Source: RH-AL1 sp965214415 (GTDB lineage: Bacteria > Pseudomonadota > Alphaproteobacteria > Rhizobiales > Beijerinckiaceae). Taken from it: DNA of 64,000 nt. The stretch is from assembly GCA_965214415.1 (NCBI GenBank), contig CBDCBQ010000003.1, forward strand, positions 2,418,001 through 2,482,000. Direction: 5' to 3'. The notes beneath the pieces were generated by a model. It did no database searches. It was not told the origin of the DNA and saw only the letters and a list, made by a program, of their open reading frames with translations. The translations under genes and the position numbers were made by a program. Numbering within the stretch: position 1 is the stretch's first letter; every line of letters starts with the position of its first letter. This document shows, piece by piece, positions 49,150-58,081 of this stretch.

Positions 49150-50463
49150 CTACTCGGCGGCGCTTTTGCTCGCCCCTGCGCCAAAGCGCTTCTCGATGTA
49201 CTCCTCGAGCAGCGTCTTGAACTCGCCGACGATGTTGTCGCCGCGCAGCGTCGGACCCTTCTTGCCGTCGATGAAGATCGGCGCGGCCGGCGTCTCACCG
49301 GTGCCGGGCAACGAGATGCCGATGTCGGCGTGCTTCGATTCACCCGGCCCGTTGACGATGCAGCCCATCACCGCGACGTTGAGCATCTCGACACCGGGGT
49401 AGCGCGTCTTCCACTCGGGCATCGACTTGACGATGTCATCCTGGATATCCCGCGCCAGCTCCTGGAACACGGTCGAGGTGGTGCGCCCGCAGCCAGGGCA
49501 CGCCGCCACCTGCGGCACGAAGGTTCGGAACCCCATCGTCTGCAGGATTTCTTGGGCGACCTTCACTTCCACCGTGCGATCGCCGCCGGGCTCGGGCGTC
49601 AGCGAGACGCGGATCGTGTCGCCGATGCCCTGTTGCAAAAGAATGCCGAGCGCCGCCGAAGACGCGACAATGCCCTTCGAGCCCATGCCGGCCTCGGTCA
49701 GGCCGAGGTGCAGCGCGTAGTCGCAGCGCGCCGCCAGCATCTGGTAGACGGCGATCAGCTGCTGCACCGCCGAGACCTTGGCGGACAGGATGATGCGGTC
49801 CTTGCCAAGGCCGATCTCCTCGGCGCGCTGAGCCGAGAGAAGTGCCGACTGCAGCATCGCCTCGCGCGTCACCGCGCCCATGTCGGCCGGCTTTTCGAGC
49901 TTGGCGTTCTCGTCCATCAAATGCGTGAGCAGCTCTTGGTCGAGCGAACCCCAGTTGGCGCCGATGCGCACGGTCTTGCCGTACTGGATCGCCTTCTCGA
50001 CGATCGTCGCGAACTGGGTGTCGCGCTTGGCCTTGAAGCCGACGTTGCCGGGGTTGATACGGTACTTGTCGAGTGCCTCGGCGCAGGCCGGATGGTCGGT
50101 CAGCAGCTTGTGGCCGATGTAGTGGAAGTCGCCGATCAGCGGCACGTTGCAGCCGATGCGGGCCAGCCGCTCCTTGATCTTCGGCACCGCCGCCGCCGCC
50201 TCGTCGCGGTCGACAGTGATGCGCACCATCTCCGAGCCGGCTCGGGCAAGATTTGCGACCTGGCGCACCGTCGCGTCGATGTCGGCCGTATCCGTGTTCG
50301 TCATCGACTGGACGACGATCGGCGCGCCGCCACCGACCTGGACAGCGCCCTCGCCTGCCCCAACGACGACCGCCACCGACCTGTGCCGCGCGGCCGGACC
50401 GGCGAAAGCTTGATTGGTCGGGTCGGCTAGGCTGGGCGCGTCGTCGAGGGTGGAATGGGTCAT
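49150..50463 (-). CDS. ispG: 4-hydroxy-3-methylbut-2-enyl diphosphate synthase
   Basis: Iron-sulfur enzyme of the non-mevalonate isoprenoid pathway, converting MEcPP to HMBPP; 437 residues. Conserved segments include VQSMTNTDTADI, LIGDFHYIGH, YRINPGNVG, VRIGANWGSLD and LHLGLTEAGMGSKG. The 4Fe-4S cluster cysteines lie in ACPGCGRTT and MGCIVNGPGE. The frame is open 30 codons further, but the ATG at 50463 has AAGG just upstream and matches the family. A LysR gene lies upstream in the same direction. Confidence 0.96.
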   Translation of the reverse strand: MTHSTLDDAPSLADPTNQAFAGPAARHRSVAVVVGAGEGAVQVGGGAPIVVQSMTNTDTADIDATVRQVANLARAGSEMVRITVDRDEAAAAVPKIKERLARIGCNVPLIGDFHYIGHKLLTDHPACAEALDKYRINPGNVGFKAKRDTQFATIVEKAIQYGKTVRIGANWGSLDQELLTHLMDENAKLEKPADMGAVTREAMLQSALLSAQRAEEIGLGKDRIILSAKVSAVQQLIAVYQMLAARCDYALHLGLTEAGMGSKGIVASSAALGILLQQGIGDTIRVSLTPEPGGDRTVEVKVAQEILQTMGFRTFVPQVAACPGCGRTTSTVFQELARDIQDDIVKSMPEWKTRYPGVEMLNVAVMGCIVNGPGESKHADIGISLPGTGETPAAPIFIDGKKGPTLRGDNIVGEFKTLLEEYIEKRFGAGASKSAAE

Positions 50464-50536
50464 GGGACCTTGCGGCTGCTCGTCTGCGTCGCCGTCCGCA
50501 TACCGCAAATGCCGCCACCGGGGAAGGCGGGCGCGC

Positions 50537-51439
50537 CTACATCTGCCATGCACCCGCGTCCGGCCGAGCGAAGCTCGATATCGCGGCCTCGCGCAAGACC
50601 TCGGCGAAAGCCATGATCGCGACGCTCGCGGTCGATACCGGCTCGACCATCACAAACTCCGCGGGCGGCAATGGCGGTAAGCCGCTGGTCTCGTCGAACT
50701 GCGTGACACCGACGAGCGGCATGCTTCGCGGCCCGGCGCATACCCCTATCCCTGCCTGGAGAGCGGCCTCGAGACTCGTGAGGCTGATGCTCTCGAACGG
50801 AACACGCCACGTCCGCCCATGCGCGCGCAAGGTCTCGATCAAGACGTCGCGCATGGGGCTTGGCGCCATCGGCAGCACGAGCGGGACGGGATCGGCGATC
50901 GGCAGGACGAGGCTCGGGCTCCCGTTCCAAGCCAGCTCCGCGGTCCAGAGCGGCGTCGCGTTGGGGAGATGCGCGGTTCGGCGCATCACGGCGAGGTCGA
51001 CCGCGCGGGTGTCGGCGGCGGCCGCCAACATATCGTAGTGGCCGGATATGATTCGCATCTCGACATTTGGGTGCGAGCGCATGAAGAGCCCGAGCACGAC
51101 GGGGAGCGCGGTGCGGCTGAAATCCTCGGACATTCCGACGCTGATGTTCATCGTGCCTGTCGTCTGCCGCAGGTGCTGCTTAAGATCGGCCGTCAGCGCG
51201 AGCATGGCGCGCGCGTAGATGACTACCGCCTCGCCGTCGCTGGTCAGTTCGACGCCGATCCGCGTTCGACGGAACAAGGTCCGGCCGACCATCCTTTCAA
51301 TCCGCTTCACCTGCTGGCTGATCGATGGTTGGCTGACGCCCAACGCAAGCGCGGCGGCACTGAAGCTGCGGGCCTCGACGATGGTGATCAGCACCTTGAG
51401 CTGATCGCGATCGATCAGGCGGTCGATGTCGTCCGTCAT
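50537..51439 (-). CDS. LysR-family transcriptional regulator
   Basis: LysR-type regulator of 300 residues. The helix-turn-helix (DQLKVLITIVEARSFSAAALALGVSQPSISQQVKRIE) is followed by the two-lobed effector domain. It is divergent from the FUSC/DUF1656/HlyD efflux operon, the usual partner of an AaeR-like regulator that senses aromatic acids. An ATAAG-TAG-CTTAT palindrome with T-N11-A spacing lies in the intergenic region. The frame opens 30 codons upstream; the ATG at 51439 is preferred from the domain start, but the ribosome site is weak. Confidence 0.87.
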   Translation of the reverse strand: MTDDIDRLIDRDQLKVLITIVEARSFSAAALALGVSQPSISQQVKRIERMVGRTLFRRTRIGVELTSDGEAVVIYARAMLALTADLKQHLRQTTGTMNISVGMSEDFSRTALPVVLGLFMRSHPNVEMRIISGHYDMLAAAADTRAVDLAVMRRTAHLPNATPLWTAELAWNGSPSLVLPIADPVPLVLPMAPSPMRDVLIETLRAHGRTWRVPFESISLTSLEAALQAGIGVCAGPRSMPLVGVTQFDETSGLPPLPPAEFVMVEPVSTASVAIMAFAEVLREAAISSFARPDAGAWQM

Positions 51440-51835
51440 AGGTTGCGGCGATGCCCCGTCTTGCATTGACCGGCAGGACGCGGCATCGACAATCTCGTCA
51501 CGACCAGCCTGCTTGCGCAGCCGCCCCATGCGGCTCCGGACAACGTCATGTCAACTGGCACACGGACGTTTGCACAATCGACACGCCCCAGCCGGCGACC
51601 ATAATAAGTAGCTTATATCAACATTGCAATTTTCCTGTGGGCGTCTCATGGGCGCAAGCCGTAGTAATAGGAGTGGCCTGCCGTATCATCGCGCGACACT
51701 TTACATCAAAAAAGACTTGTGATCGCGTGAAGTCTATTTAAATCCGACGTATGCTTTGACAAGCTGCTGGTTATCCGGTGTTAGCGGTGCGGGCGACCCT
51801 GGACTTGGGCCGCCGTGGGAGCCAGCGAGAACCTG
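51440..51835. other. Divergent regulatory region, LysR gene and efflux operon
   Basis: No gene is seen in these 396 bases, which are richer in A+T than the flanks. At 51604-51616 lies ATAAG-TAG-CTTAT, a perfect palindrome with T-N11-A spacing at 51605-51617, as for a LysR site. TTGACA at 51756-51761 with TGTTAG 17 bases later (51779-51784) is a fair promoter for the efflux operon. Confidence 0.5.
51604..51616. promoter_or_regulatory. Palindrome, candidate LysR-type regulator site
   Basis: ATAAG-TAG-CTTAT is a perfect 5-bp inverted repeat and contains the T-N11-A pattern. It lies 165 bases from the LysR gene start and about 220 from the efflux gene start, which is far for a direct repressor but fits an upstream recognition site. 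Confidence 0.45.
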
Positions 51836-53797
51836 ATGTCGGACACGGCCCCCGCCATCAACATGCCCGAGCCCGCGCGCCTCGCCGGCATCCCACTCAG
51901 CGAATGGGCGTTCGCCTGCCGTGTCTGGATCGCCATGATGCTGGCGCTCGCGGCGGCCTTTTGGCTTCAGCTCGACGACGCCTCGTCGTCGGCCGTGACG
52001 GTGGCGATCCTTGCCCAGCCGCGGCGCGGCCAAGCGTTCCGCAAGGCGATCTTTCGCTTCGCCGCGACAATCATCGGCTGCACCGCGGCGATCGCCATCA
52101 CCGGCATCTTCACGCAGTCGCGTGACCTGTTTATCGTCGCCTACGCGGCCTGGCTGGGTCTCGCTGTCTATGTCGCCTCCTGCTACGATGGCAACCGCGC
52201 TTATGGCGCCGTCTTATCCGGCTATACGGTGGCGATCATCGCCGTGATCAACATCGACGCGCCGCAGTCTGTCTTCGATTCCGCGACGGCGCGCCTTGCC
52301 GTTGTCTCGCTCGGCATCGCCTCGGTCGCCCTCGTCAACGACGTCTTCGCGGCCCCCGACGTCTACCCCACCGTGCGCCAGCGTTTACGCGCGGCGCTCG
52401 CCGAGACGCGTGAGATCGTCGCCGAACATCTGTCGGGCGACGGTCCTGGTCCAGAGCGCACCGTCAAGCTGGTCGCGAAAATCGTCGGGTTGCGGCTCGA
52501 CGTGGAGACGCTCCCCAGCGAGGCGCCGTCCGGTGTGGCCCGCCGCAATGCCGCCAACAGCGCCAGCGTCGCCATGATCGGCGCGCTCTCTCTTTCTCGC
52601 GCCTTCGCCGCAATCTCGAAGGCTTATCCCGACCTTCCCAGGGACGAGGTCCGCGCCGCGCTGGAGGTAGATGACCACCAAAAGTTGGACAGCATGCTGC
52701 GCACCGAACTCGCGCGCCCCGACACCGTGCCCCGGCGGATCATGCAACTGCGCTGCGCCGAGCGGCTCGCCCGCGCGCGACGGCTCGCCGCCGACGAACT
52801 CGACGCGATGGAGGCGGCGCGTCCGCCGGAGCGGCCGATCGAATCGCTGCCGAGCCACCGCGATCCAGAAGAGGCCCGGCGCAAGGCCCTCTACGTTTTC
52901 ATCGGCGTCGTGGTCGCCGGCGCGATCCTCGTCTACTCGAGCTGGCCGGAGACTGCCGTCTCCTACGCGCAGGTCGGGATTTTCGCCGGGCTCGGCGCCA
53001 CGCGGCCCAACATTCGGGAGTTTCAGAAAGGCGCGATGATCGCGATCCCCTGCACCGTCGTGGTGGCCGGGATCACCGAGTTCGTCATCCTCGACGGCGC
53101 CGACGCCTTCCCACTGCTCGCGATCGGCATGGCGCCGGCGATCTTCTTCGCGGCGTTGCTCAGCGTAAGGCCCAAGACGGCCGGACTCGGCTTCCTGATG
53201 CTGGTCTACCTGCCGGTTCTCTTCCCGCCGTCGAACCCGCAGAGCTACAACCCGCAGACCTTCCTCTACACGGCGATCCTATCGTGTGCCGGCGTTCTGC
53301 TGTTCGGGCTGATCCTGTTCGCGCTGCCGGCGACGACCGACAAGGAGCGCCGCCGCTGGCTCGTCAATCACGCGCGCCGGGATGTCATCGAGGCCGCGGA
53401 AGGGCGGGGAAAGCTGCCGGTCGACAAGATCCGCTATCTCGCCGCGGATCGCCTGGTGGCGCTGTCGCAGCTGAGGATCGGCACGCCGTCGGCTCAGGCC
53501 TGGCGCCTCGGCTACCTTCTGACGCTCTCGAACTATTCGATGGTCGCGGTCCGCGCGCACGACGCGCTCAACAAGCTGCGGCTCGACGCGGCGACGCTTT
53601 CAAGCGCGCGCGATGCGTTGGCGAGCCTCGACCACGCCGCCCTCGACGACGCGGCGCTGGCTATAGCCAGCGCCGACCATGCCGGCGCCGATCTCGAAGC
53701 GCGCGCAACCGCGATCAGCGACCTCGCGTTCGCCGCCGGCCTCTGTCGCGCGCGCGCTCCCGCCTTCCGGCATCTGCGCAGCGCGCTTCCATCATGA
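51836..53797 (+). CDS. FUSC-family aromatic-acid-type exporter permease
   Basis: Inner-membrane transporter of 653 residues resembling AaeB and other FUSC proteins. Two groups of about five to six helices (roughly residues 22-160 and 345-500) flank a cytoplasmic helical domain, with the second repeat starting VFIGVVVAGAILVYSSW. It ends in a long cytoplasmic helical tail. With the DUF1656 and HlyD genes it should form an AaeXAB-like efflux system for aromatic carboxylic acids. The ATG at 51836 is used; a GTG seven codons earlier is possible. It overlaps the next gene by four bases. Confidence 0.88.
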   Translation: MSDTAPAINMPEPARLAGIPLSEWAFACRVWIAMMLALAAAFWLQLDDASSSAVTVAILAQPRRGQAFRKAIFRFAATIIGCTAAIAITGIFTQSRDLFIVAYAAWLGLAVYVASCYDGNRAYGAVLSGYTVAIIAVINIDAPQSVFDSATARLAVVSLGIASVALVNDVFAAPDVYPTVRQRLRAALAETREIVAEHLSGDGPGPERTVKLVAKIVGLRLDVETLPSEAPSGVARRNAANSASVAMIGALSLSRAFAAISKAYPDLPRDEVRAALEVDDHQKLDSMLRTELARPDTVPRRIMQLRCAERLARARRLAADELDAMEAARPPERPIESLPSHRDPEEARRKALYVFIGVVVAGAILVYSSWPETAVSYAQVGIFAGLGATRPNIREFQKGAMIAIPCTVVVAGITEFVILDGADAFPLLAIGMAPAIFFAALLSVRPKTAGLGFLMLVYLPVLFPPSNPQSYNPQTFLYTAILSCAGVLLFGLILFALPATTDKERRRWLVNHARRDVIEAAEGRGKLPVDKIRYLAADRLVALSQLRIGTPSAQAWRLGYLLTLSNYSMVAVRAHDALNKLRLDAATLSSARDALASLDHAALDDAALAIASADHAGADLEARATAISDLAFAAGLCRARAPAFRHLRSALPS

Positions 53798-53997
53798 CGC
53801 ACGGCTTCCCTGAGTTCGCGATGGGGGGTGTCCTGCTGGCTCCATTCGTGCCGCAGGCGGTGATCGCTCTCGTGATCTTCTTCCTTTTGCGCCCATTGCT
53901 CCGGCGCATTCCGCTGGAGAAGATCTTCGCGAACCCGTCGCTGATCGCGGTTTGTCTCTACGTCGTCATTCTGGCGACGGTCATGATGATCTACTGA
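53794..53997 (+). CDS. DUF1656 small membrane protein (AaeX-like)
   Basis: Small membrane protein of 67 residues with two helices (about 13-36 and 48-66) and the FPEFAMGGVLLAPFVP start typical of DUF1656. It belongs to the efflux operon between permease and adaptor, as AaeX does in enteric bacteria. It overlaps the permease stop by four bases (ATGA). It is probably an accessory subunit. Confidence 0.88.
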   Translation: MTHGFPEFAMGGVLLAPFVPQAVIALVIFFLLRPLLRRIPLEKIFANPSLIAVCLYVVILATVMMIY

Positions 53998-54009
53998 GAG
54001 GAAGCACGA

Positions 54010-55158
54010 ATGGCGGTCCAGCGCATTCGATGGTGGGTTCGGCTGCGCCGCTGGGCCGCGACAGCGGTCGTGCTCGCGCTCACCGCCGTGGCGGTGGCGC
54101 TGATCTATCAGTATTATGTATCGTCGCCTTGGACCCGTGACGGCCGCGTTCGCGTGCTCGTCGCCAACATCGCGCCGCAGGTGTCGGGTCAGATCGTCCA
54201 GCTGAACGTGATCGACAACCAGATCGTCCGCAAGGGCGACGTCCTCTATATCATCGATCCATTCGATTTTCGGGTCTCCGTCGATTCCGCTCAAACCCAG
54301 GTCCAAATGCGCGCGGCGGACCTCCAGGTGAAGCAGACGGAGGCGCAACGCCGGCAGTCGCTGACCAGCCTCGCCGCGTCGGTCGAGGAGAAGCAGCAGT
54401 TCGCCGGCACCGCCGCGCAGGCGCAGGCAATGTTCGCGAATGCACAGGTCCAGCTCGCGCAAGCCGAAGTCAACTTGAAGCGCACGAATGTGCGAAGTCC
54501 AGTCAACGGTTACATCACCAACTTGACACTGCGGGTCGGTGACTACGCCAGCACGAGTTCGGCGAATCTCTCCGTCATTGATTCGGACTCGTTCTGGATC
54601 GACGGCTATTTCGAGGAAACGAAGCTGGCGCGCATCTGCGTCGGCGACGTCGTCGAGGCCAAGCTGATGGGCTTCGCGCGCCCCGTCATCGGACACGTCC
54701 AGAGCTTCGGTCGCGGCATCAGCGTCTCCGACGCAACCTCGAGCACGCAGGGGCTGCCCGACGTCAATCCCGTGTACACCTGGGTGCGTCTCGCCCAGCG
54801 CGTGCCCATTCGGGTCCATATCGATGTGGTCCCGCCGGGGCTGCTTCTGGCGAGCGGTCTGACCGCGACCGTCCGCGTCCGCACGCCGGACGACACAGGG
54901 TTCGCGCCGCAGGTGCAGGCGGCAAAGGCCGATGTGCTCGCATTCTTTCGGCTCGGGCCGCCGCTTGATCGAGCCTGCCGCGAGTTCGACAACCGGCCGG
55001 GTGGGTCCGTGACGAAGCTGCCAATCGACGAGGCCAATCACCCGCTCTCGCCGGATCAGATCAATCCGGGGCTCGCGCCAGCGATGAACGTGGCGCCGAA
55101 ATCCGCGCCGGACGCCTACGAAAGCAGGACGCCCCGCACCCTGCGCATCGTCAAATAG
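54010..55158 (+). CDS. HlyD/AaeA-family efflux adaptor
   Basis: Periplasmic adaptor of 382 residues. One N-terminal helix (about 18-40) anchors it; then DGRVRVLVANIAPQVSGQIVQLNV starts the lipoyl-like domain, an Ala/Gln-rich coiled-coil hairpin spans about 100-160, and RSPVNGYITNL and VDVVPPGL-type beta-barrel segments follow. The last 90 residues are longer than usual and rich in Pro and Asp. It starts 12 bases after the DUF1656 stop and completes the operon. Confidence 0.9.
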   Translation: MAVQRIRWWVRLRRWAATAVVLALTAVAVALIYQYYVSSPWTRDGRVRVLVANIAPQVSGQIVQLNVIDNQIVRKGDVLYIIDPFDFRVSVDSAQTQVQMRAADLQVKQTEAQRRQSLTSLAASVEEKQQFAGTAAQAQAMFANAQVQLAQAEVNLKRTNVRSPVNGYITNLTLRVGDYASTSSANLSVIDSDSFWIDGYFEETKLARICVGDVVEAKLMGFARPVIGHVQSFGRGISVSDATSSTQGLPDVNPVYTWVRLAQRVPIRVHIDVVPPGLLLASGLTATVRVRTPDDTGFAPQVQAAKADVLAFFRLGPPLDRACREFDNRPGGSVTKLPIDEANHPLSPDQINPGLAPAMNVAPKSAPDAYESRTPRTLRIVK

Positions 55159-55503
55159 CCGCTGTCTGGTCGACGCCCGCAATCGGCCAGGTTCCGCGTG
55201 GGAAATTTATACACAAAAGTTGACGCGGCCCTGCCCGCATCGTACAGGCTTGCTGCATCGGCAGGCGGATCGCTTGGCCCATGCGCAAGCAAACAGCGTC
55301 TCGCCCTCGTAATAAGGTCGAGTACACAGACGACGATTGCGATGAAATAATCAGCTGCGCTCGAAGCGAGTTCGAAAGCCACGTACCAACGTAAACGAAA
55401 CCTATAGAACCCGTTCACGGGAGGTTAACGCGCTGAGGCCGATCTCAGTGCGCACTAGTCGAGACCTCGACTTGTCGAGTGGGGCGGGACCGGAGGATCT
55501 GTT
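55159..55503. other. Gene-free region between efflux operon and NarL-type regulator
   Basis: I see no gene or clear terminator in these 345 bases. The half-site GTCGAG/CTCGAC occurs three times at 55458-55479 in alternating orientation. A GGAGG ribosome site at 55492-55496 serves the downstream GTG. Confidence 0.5.
55457..55479. promoter_or_regulatory. Three alternating GTCGAG half-sites
   Basis: GTCGAG (55458-55463), CTCGAC (55466-55471) and GTCGAG (55474-55479) are evenly spaced eight bases apart. They form two overlapping perfect palindromes, AGTCGAG-AC-CTCGACT and CTCGAC-TT-GTCGAG. It could be a dimer operator for autoregulation or competing RNA hairpins just ahead of the ribosome site. 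Confidence 0.45.
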
Positions 55504-56202
55504 GTGACCATGCTGCTCGAAGCGGAAAAGACAACGACTGAGACGATCCATATCATCATCGCGGATGACCACCCGCTGGTGCGCGGCGCATTGCGCCAGG
55601 CGGTTTGCTCGGCCGTCGGCGGTGCCGAGGTGCGCGAGGCCGGCGACCTGCCTTCGCTCAGCGCCGAGCTGGCGCGCGGCGCCCCGGTCGATCTGATCCT
55701 GCTCGATCTGACGATGCCGGGTGTGAGCGGCTTCTCGGGCCTGCTCTACCTGCGATCGCAGCATCCCGAGGTTCCTGTCGTCGTCATCTCGGCCTGCGAG
55801 GACCGCACCATCATGCGCCGTTGCATCGAGGTCGGCGCGGCGGGCTTCATCCCGAAGAGCACCGAGGTCGACGACATGCGGGCCGCCATCCGCATGATCC
55901 TCGCCGGCGAGATCTGGGCCCCGGACGACCTCGATTTGGCGTTGCCGGCCGATGCCGTCGTCGCCGACATGATGCGCCGTCTGGCGAGCCTGACGCCGCA
56001 ACAGCTGCGCGTGCTCATGATGCTGTCACAGGGTCTGCTCAACAAGCAGATCGCCTACGAGCTGAAGGTCTCGGAGGCGACGGTGAAGGCCCACGTGTCC
56101 GCGATCCTGCAGAAGCTCGGCGTCGACAGCCGGACCCAGGCGGTGATCGCCGTGTCGAAAATCGACCAGGGTCGTTTCTCGCGCGACGCCGCCGCGAGCT
56201 GA
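55504..56202 (+). CDS. NarL/LuxR-family response regulator
   Basis: Two-domain response regulator of 232 residues. The receiver has IIIADDHPLVRGALRQAV, the site of phosphorylation in DLILLDLTMPG and the switch lysine in GFIPKST. The LuxR-type helix-turn-helix reads LTPQQLRVLMMLSQGLLNKQIAYELKVSEATVKAHVSAIL. No kinase is adjacent. The GTG start at 55504 is favoured because GGAGG is seven bases upstream; the ATG two codons later would be thirteen bases away. The triple GTCGAG element lies just before it. Confidence 0.93.
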   Translation: MTMLLEAEKTTTETIHIIIADDHPLVRGALRQAVCSAVGGAEVREAGDLPSLSAELARGAPVDLILLDLTMPGVSGFSGLLYLRSQHPEVPVVVISACEDRTIMRRCIEVGAAGFIPKSTEVDDMRAAIRMILAGEIWAPDDLDLALPADAVVADMMRRLASLTPQQLRVLMMLSQGLLNKQIAYELKVSEATVKAHVSAILQKLGVDSRTQAVIAVSKIDQGRFSRDAAAS

Positions 56203-56280
56203 GCGGCGCTGACGGAGTGCCGTGCATCTTCGGCGGACCCCGCGCGTTGGGGTGACGAGAAACCCTCGGATTAGTTCATC

Positions 56281-56625
56281 GTGACCGATCATCCGCCGCA
56301 GACCGAGCCGCCTCGCTACTGGGCACAAAGCACCGCCCGCTGGCGGCAGCAGCAGGACGAGACGCCGGTCCGCCGCTTCCTCGGCGGCTCGCCGGCTGCG
56401 GTCCTTGTGCGGCTGGTCATCGTCTCCTTCCTGGTCGGCGCGCTGTTGATGTGGCTCGACATTCGGCCAGCCGACGTTTTCGACGAGCTGTCGAGTCTGC
56501 TCAACCGGCTCTACGCGCTCGGCTTCCGCTCGATGCGCGACTTCGGCAATTACATCGTTGCTGGTGCGGCGATCGTCATTCCCGTCTGGCTGATCCTGCG
56601 GCTGCTGAGCTACCGCGGGCGTTGA
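56281..56625 (+). CDS. DUF6460 small membrane protein
   Basis: Inner-membrane protein of 114 residues. A polar head (about 1-30) precedes FLGGSPAAVLVRLVIVSFLVGALLMWLDI, the first helix, and a second helix near the end (VAGAAIVIPVWLILRLLSY). The pattern matches DUF6460, a short family found in Hyphomicrobiales. Start is GTG with a weak ribosome site. It lies 18 bases before the MscS-type channel gene and probably shares its transcript. Function unknown. Confidence 0.75.
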   Translation: MTDHPPQTEPPRYWAQSTARWRQQQDETPVRRFLGGSPAAVLVRLVIVSFLVGALLMWLDIRPADVFDELSSLLNRLYALGFRSMRDFGNYIVAGAAIVIPVWLILRLLSYRGR

Positions 56626-56643
56626 GCGCCGACGAGAGGCCGA

Positions 56644-57648
56644 ATGGGTAACGCCGAAGATCTGCTCGCGCAGAAGCTCGTCTACATCTTTCAGAGCTTC
56701 GTCCTCCTGCTGCCGAACATCGTCGTTGGGCTCGTCGTTCTCGGCGCATTCGCGTTCGGGGCGTGGCTCGCCGAGCGCGCGGTCAAGCGCGTCTTCCATC
56801 CCCGCCAGCAACTCGATCTCGGCGACCTGCTAGGCGGCTTCGTGCGTTGGGGCGCGATCGGGCTCGGCCTGTTGGTCGCGGCCACGATCATCTTTCCGTC
56901 GGTCAAGCCGGGGGACGCGCTTGCGACGCTCGGGATCGGATCCGTGGCGATCGGCTTCGCCTTCAAGGACATTCTGCAGAACTGGTTTGCCGGGCTCCTC
57001 ATCTTGCTCCGGCAGCCGTTCCGACGAGGCGACCAGATCGTCGTCGGCGCCTTCGAGGGGACTGTCGAGCACATCCAGGCCCGCGCGACCTCGATCAAGA
57101 CCTACGACGGCCGTCGCGTGGTCATCCCCAACAGCGACCTCTACACGCAGGCCGTCACCGTCAACACGGCGTTTCCGATCGTGCGCTCGAGCTACGATGT
57201 CGGCATCGGCTACGGCGATGACATCGAGGCGGCGCGCAGCGCGATCCTCGAGGCGCTCGACGGTCTCGAGGGCATCAAGCACCAGCCGGCCCCCGAGGTG
57301 ATCCCGTGGGACCTTGCCGGATCCTCCGTCAATCTGCGCGTGCGGTGGTGGTCGGACTCGACGCGTATCGCCGTCGTGTTGGCCAGGGGACGTATGATCG
57401 CGGCGATCCGCGACGGCCTGACCGTGGCCGGCATCGACATGCCTTATCCCACCCAGGTCATGCTGTTCCACGATCAGACCGAGGAGACAGATGGAGATCG
57501 GGCGCGCCAGCGTGAGGGCTGGCCGGCAGGCGCCCGCCCGCCCGCCTCACGCGCGCAGGTCGAGCGCGGTCAGTCGAATAATGGGGCTCATACCCCGCGC
57601 CCGGAGCGTCCACGCAGCGACGCGATCTCGTCGGAGGGCGAGCTCTAA
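56644..57648 (+). CDS. MscS-family mechanosensitive channel
   Basis: Small-conductance mechanosensitive channel of 334 residues. Three N-terminal helices (about 18-40, 60-85, 92-118) are followed by the MscS beta domain: TLGIGSVAIGFAFKDILQNW is the pore helix and GDQIVVGAFEGTVEHI the start of the cytosolic part. RRVVIPNSDLY is a family hallmark. The C-terminal 60 residues are polar and likely disordered. It would release osmolytes on hypo-osmotic shock. Confidence 0.92.
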   Translation: MGNAEDLLAQKLVYIFQSFVLLLPNIVVGLVVLGAFAFGAWLAERAVKRVFHPRQQLDLGDLLGGFVRWGAIGLGLLVAATIIFPSVKPGDALATLGIGSVAIGFAFKDILQNWFAGLLILLRQPFRRGDQIVVGAFEGTVEHIQARATSIKTYDGRRVVIPNSDLYTQAVTVNTAFPIVRSSYDVGIGYGDDIEAARSAILEALDGLEGIKHQPAPEVIPWDLAGSSVNLRVRWWSDSTRIAVVLARGRMIAAIRDGLTVAGIDMPYPTQVMLFHDQTEETDGDRARQREGWPAGARPPASRAQVERGQSNNGAHTPRPERPRSDAISSEGEL

Positions 57649-57656
57649 GCGTGGGC

Positions 57657-57839
57657 TCAGAACCAACGAGCGGATTTCGCGATCAGGCCGGCAGGACCCA
57701 GGGTCGAGGCGATCAGCGCGCCTAACAAAAGCCGGAAGTCGGATCTTGCGTCGGAGCAAAGAGTCGCCGCCCCCCGATCCAGTCGGTCGATCGCCTTGGT
57801 GAGCATGTCGATCGCACCCGTCAGGCAACCGATATCCAT
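57657..57839 (-). CDS. 60-residue hypothetical membrane protein
   Basis: Short protein with a polar amphipathic first half (MDIGCLTGAIDMLTKAIDRL) and one hydrophobic segment near the end (LLLGALIASTLGPAGLIA). The ATG has GAGG with a spacing of about seven bases. The frame is open upstream, but no ribosome site supports an earlier start. I do not recognise it. It converges on the MscS gene, with eight bases between stops. Confidence 0.5.
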   Translation of the reverse strand: MDIGCLTGAIDMLTKAIDRLDRGAATLCSDARSDFRLLLGALIASTLGPAGLIAKSARWF

Positions 57840-57988
57840 GTCGGACCTCGGCGGTTCGGTGGGACCTCTCTCGCTTGTGCGGCCGGCCATGCGTGGCTTC
57901 ACGCGCAATCCGAAAAGTTGTGAAGAGTTGAGTTCCGACGTCCCGAACCCGGTGCAATTCATGTGTGTCTAGAAAATAAGTAAAGACG

Positions 57989-58014
57989 ATGCCCGCTGGC
58001 GCAAGCCAACGGGC
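57989..58014 (-). terminator. Stem-loop after the MetE-like gene
   Basis: GCCCGCTGG (57991-57999) and CCAACGGGC (58006-58014) pair with one mismatch over a six-base loop. On the minus strand it lies about 70 bases after the MetE-like gene's stop and is followed by a T-rich stretch, so it probably ends that transcript. Confidence 0.5.
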
Positions 58015-58081
58015 AAAGTCCATGCTGCAGAAGGTCTTCTCTCCGGCCTGCGACTGATCCGACGACCGGGGAGGATCAAGC

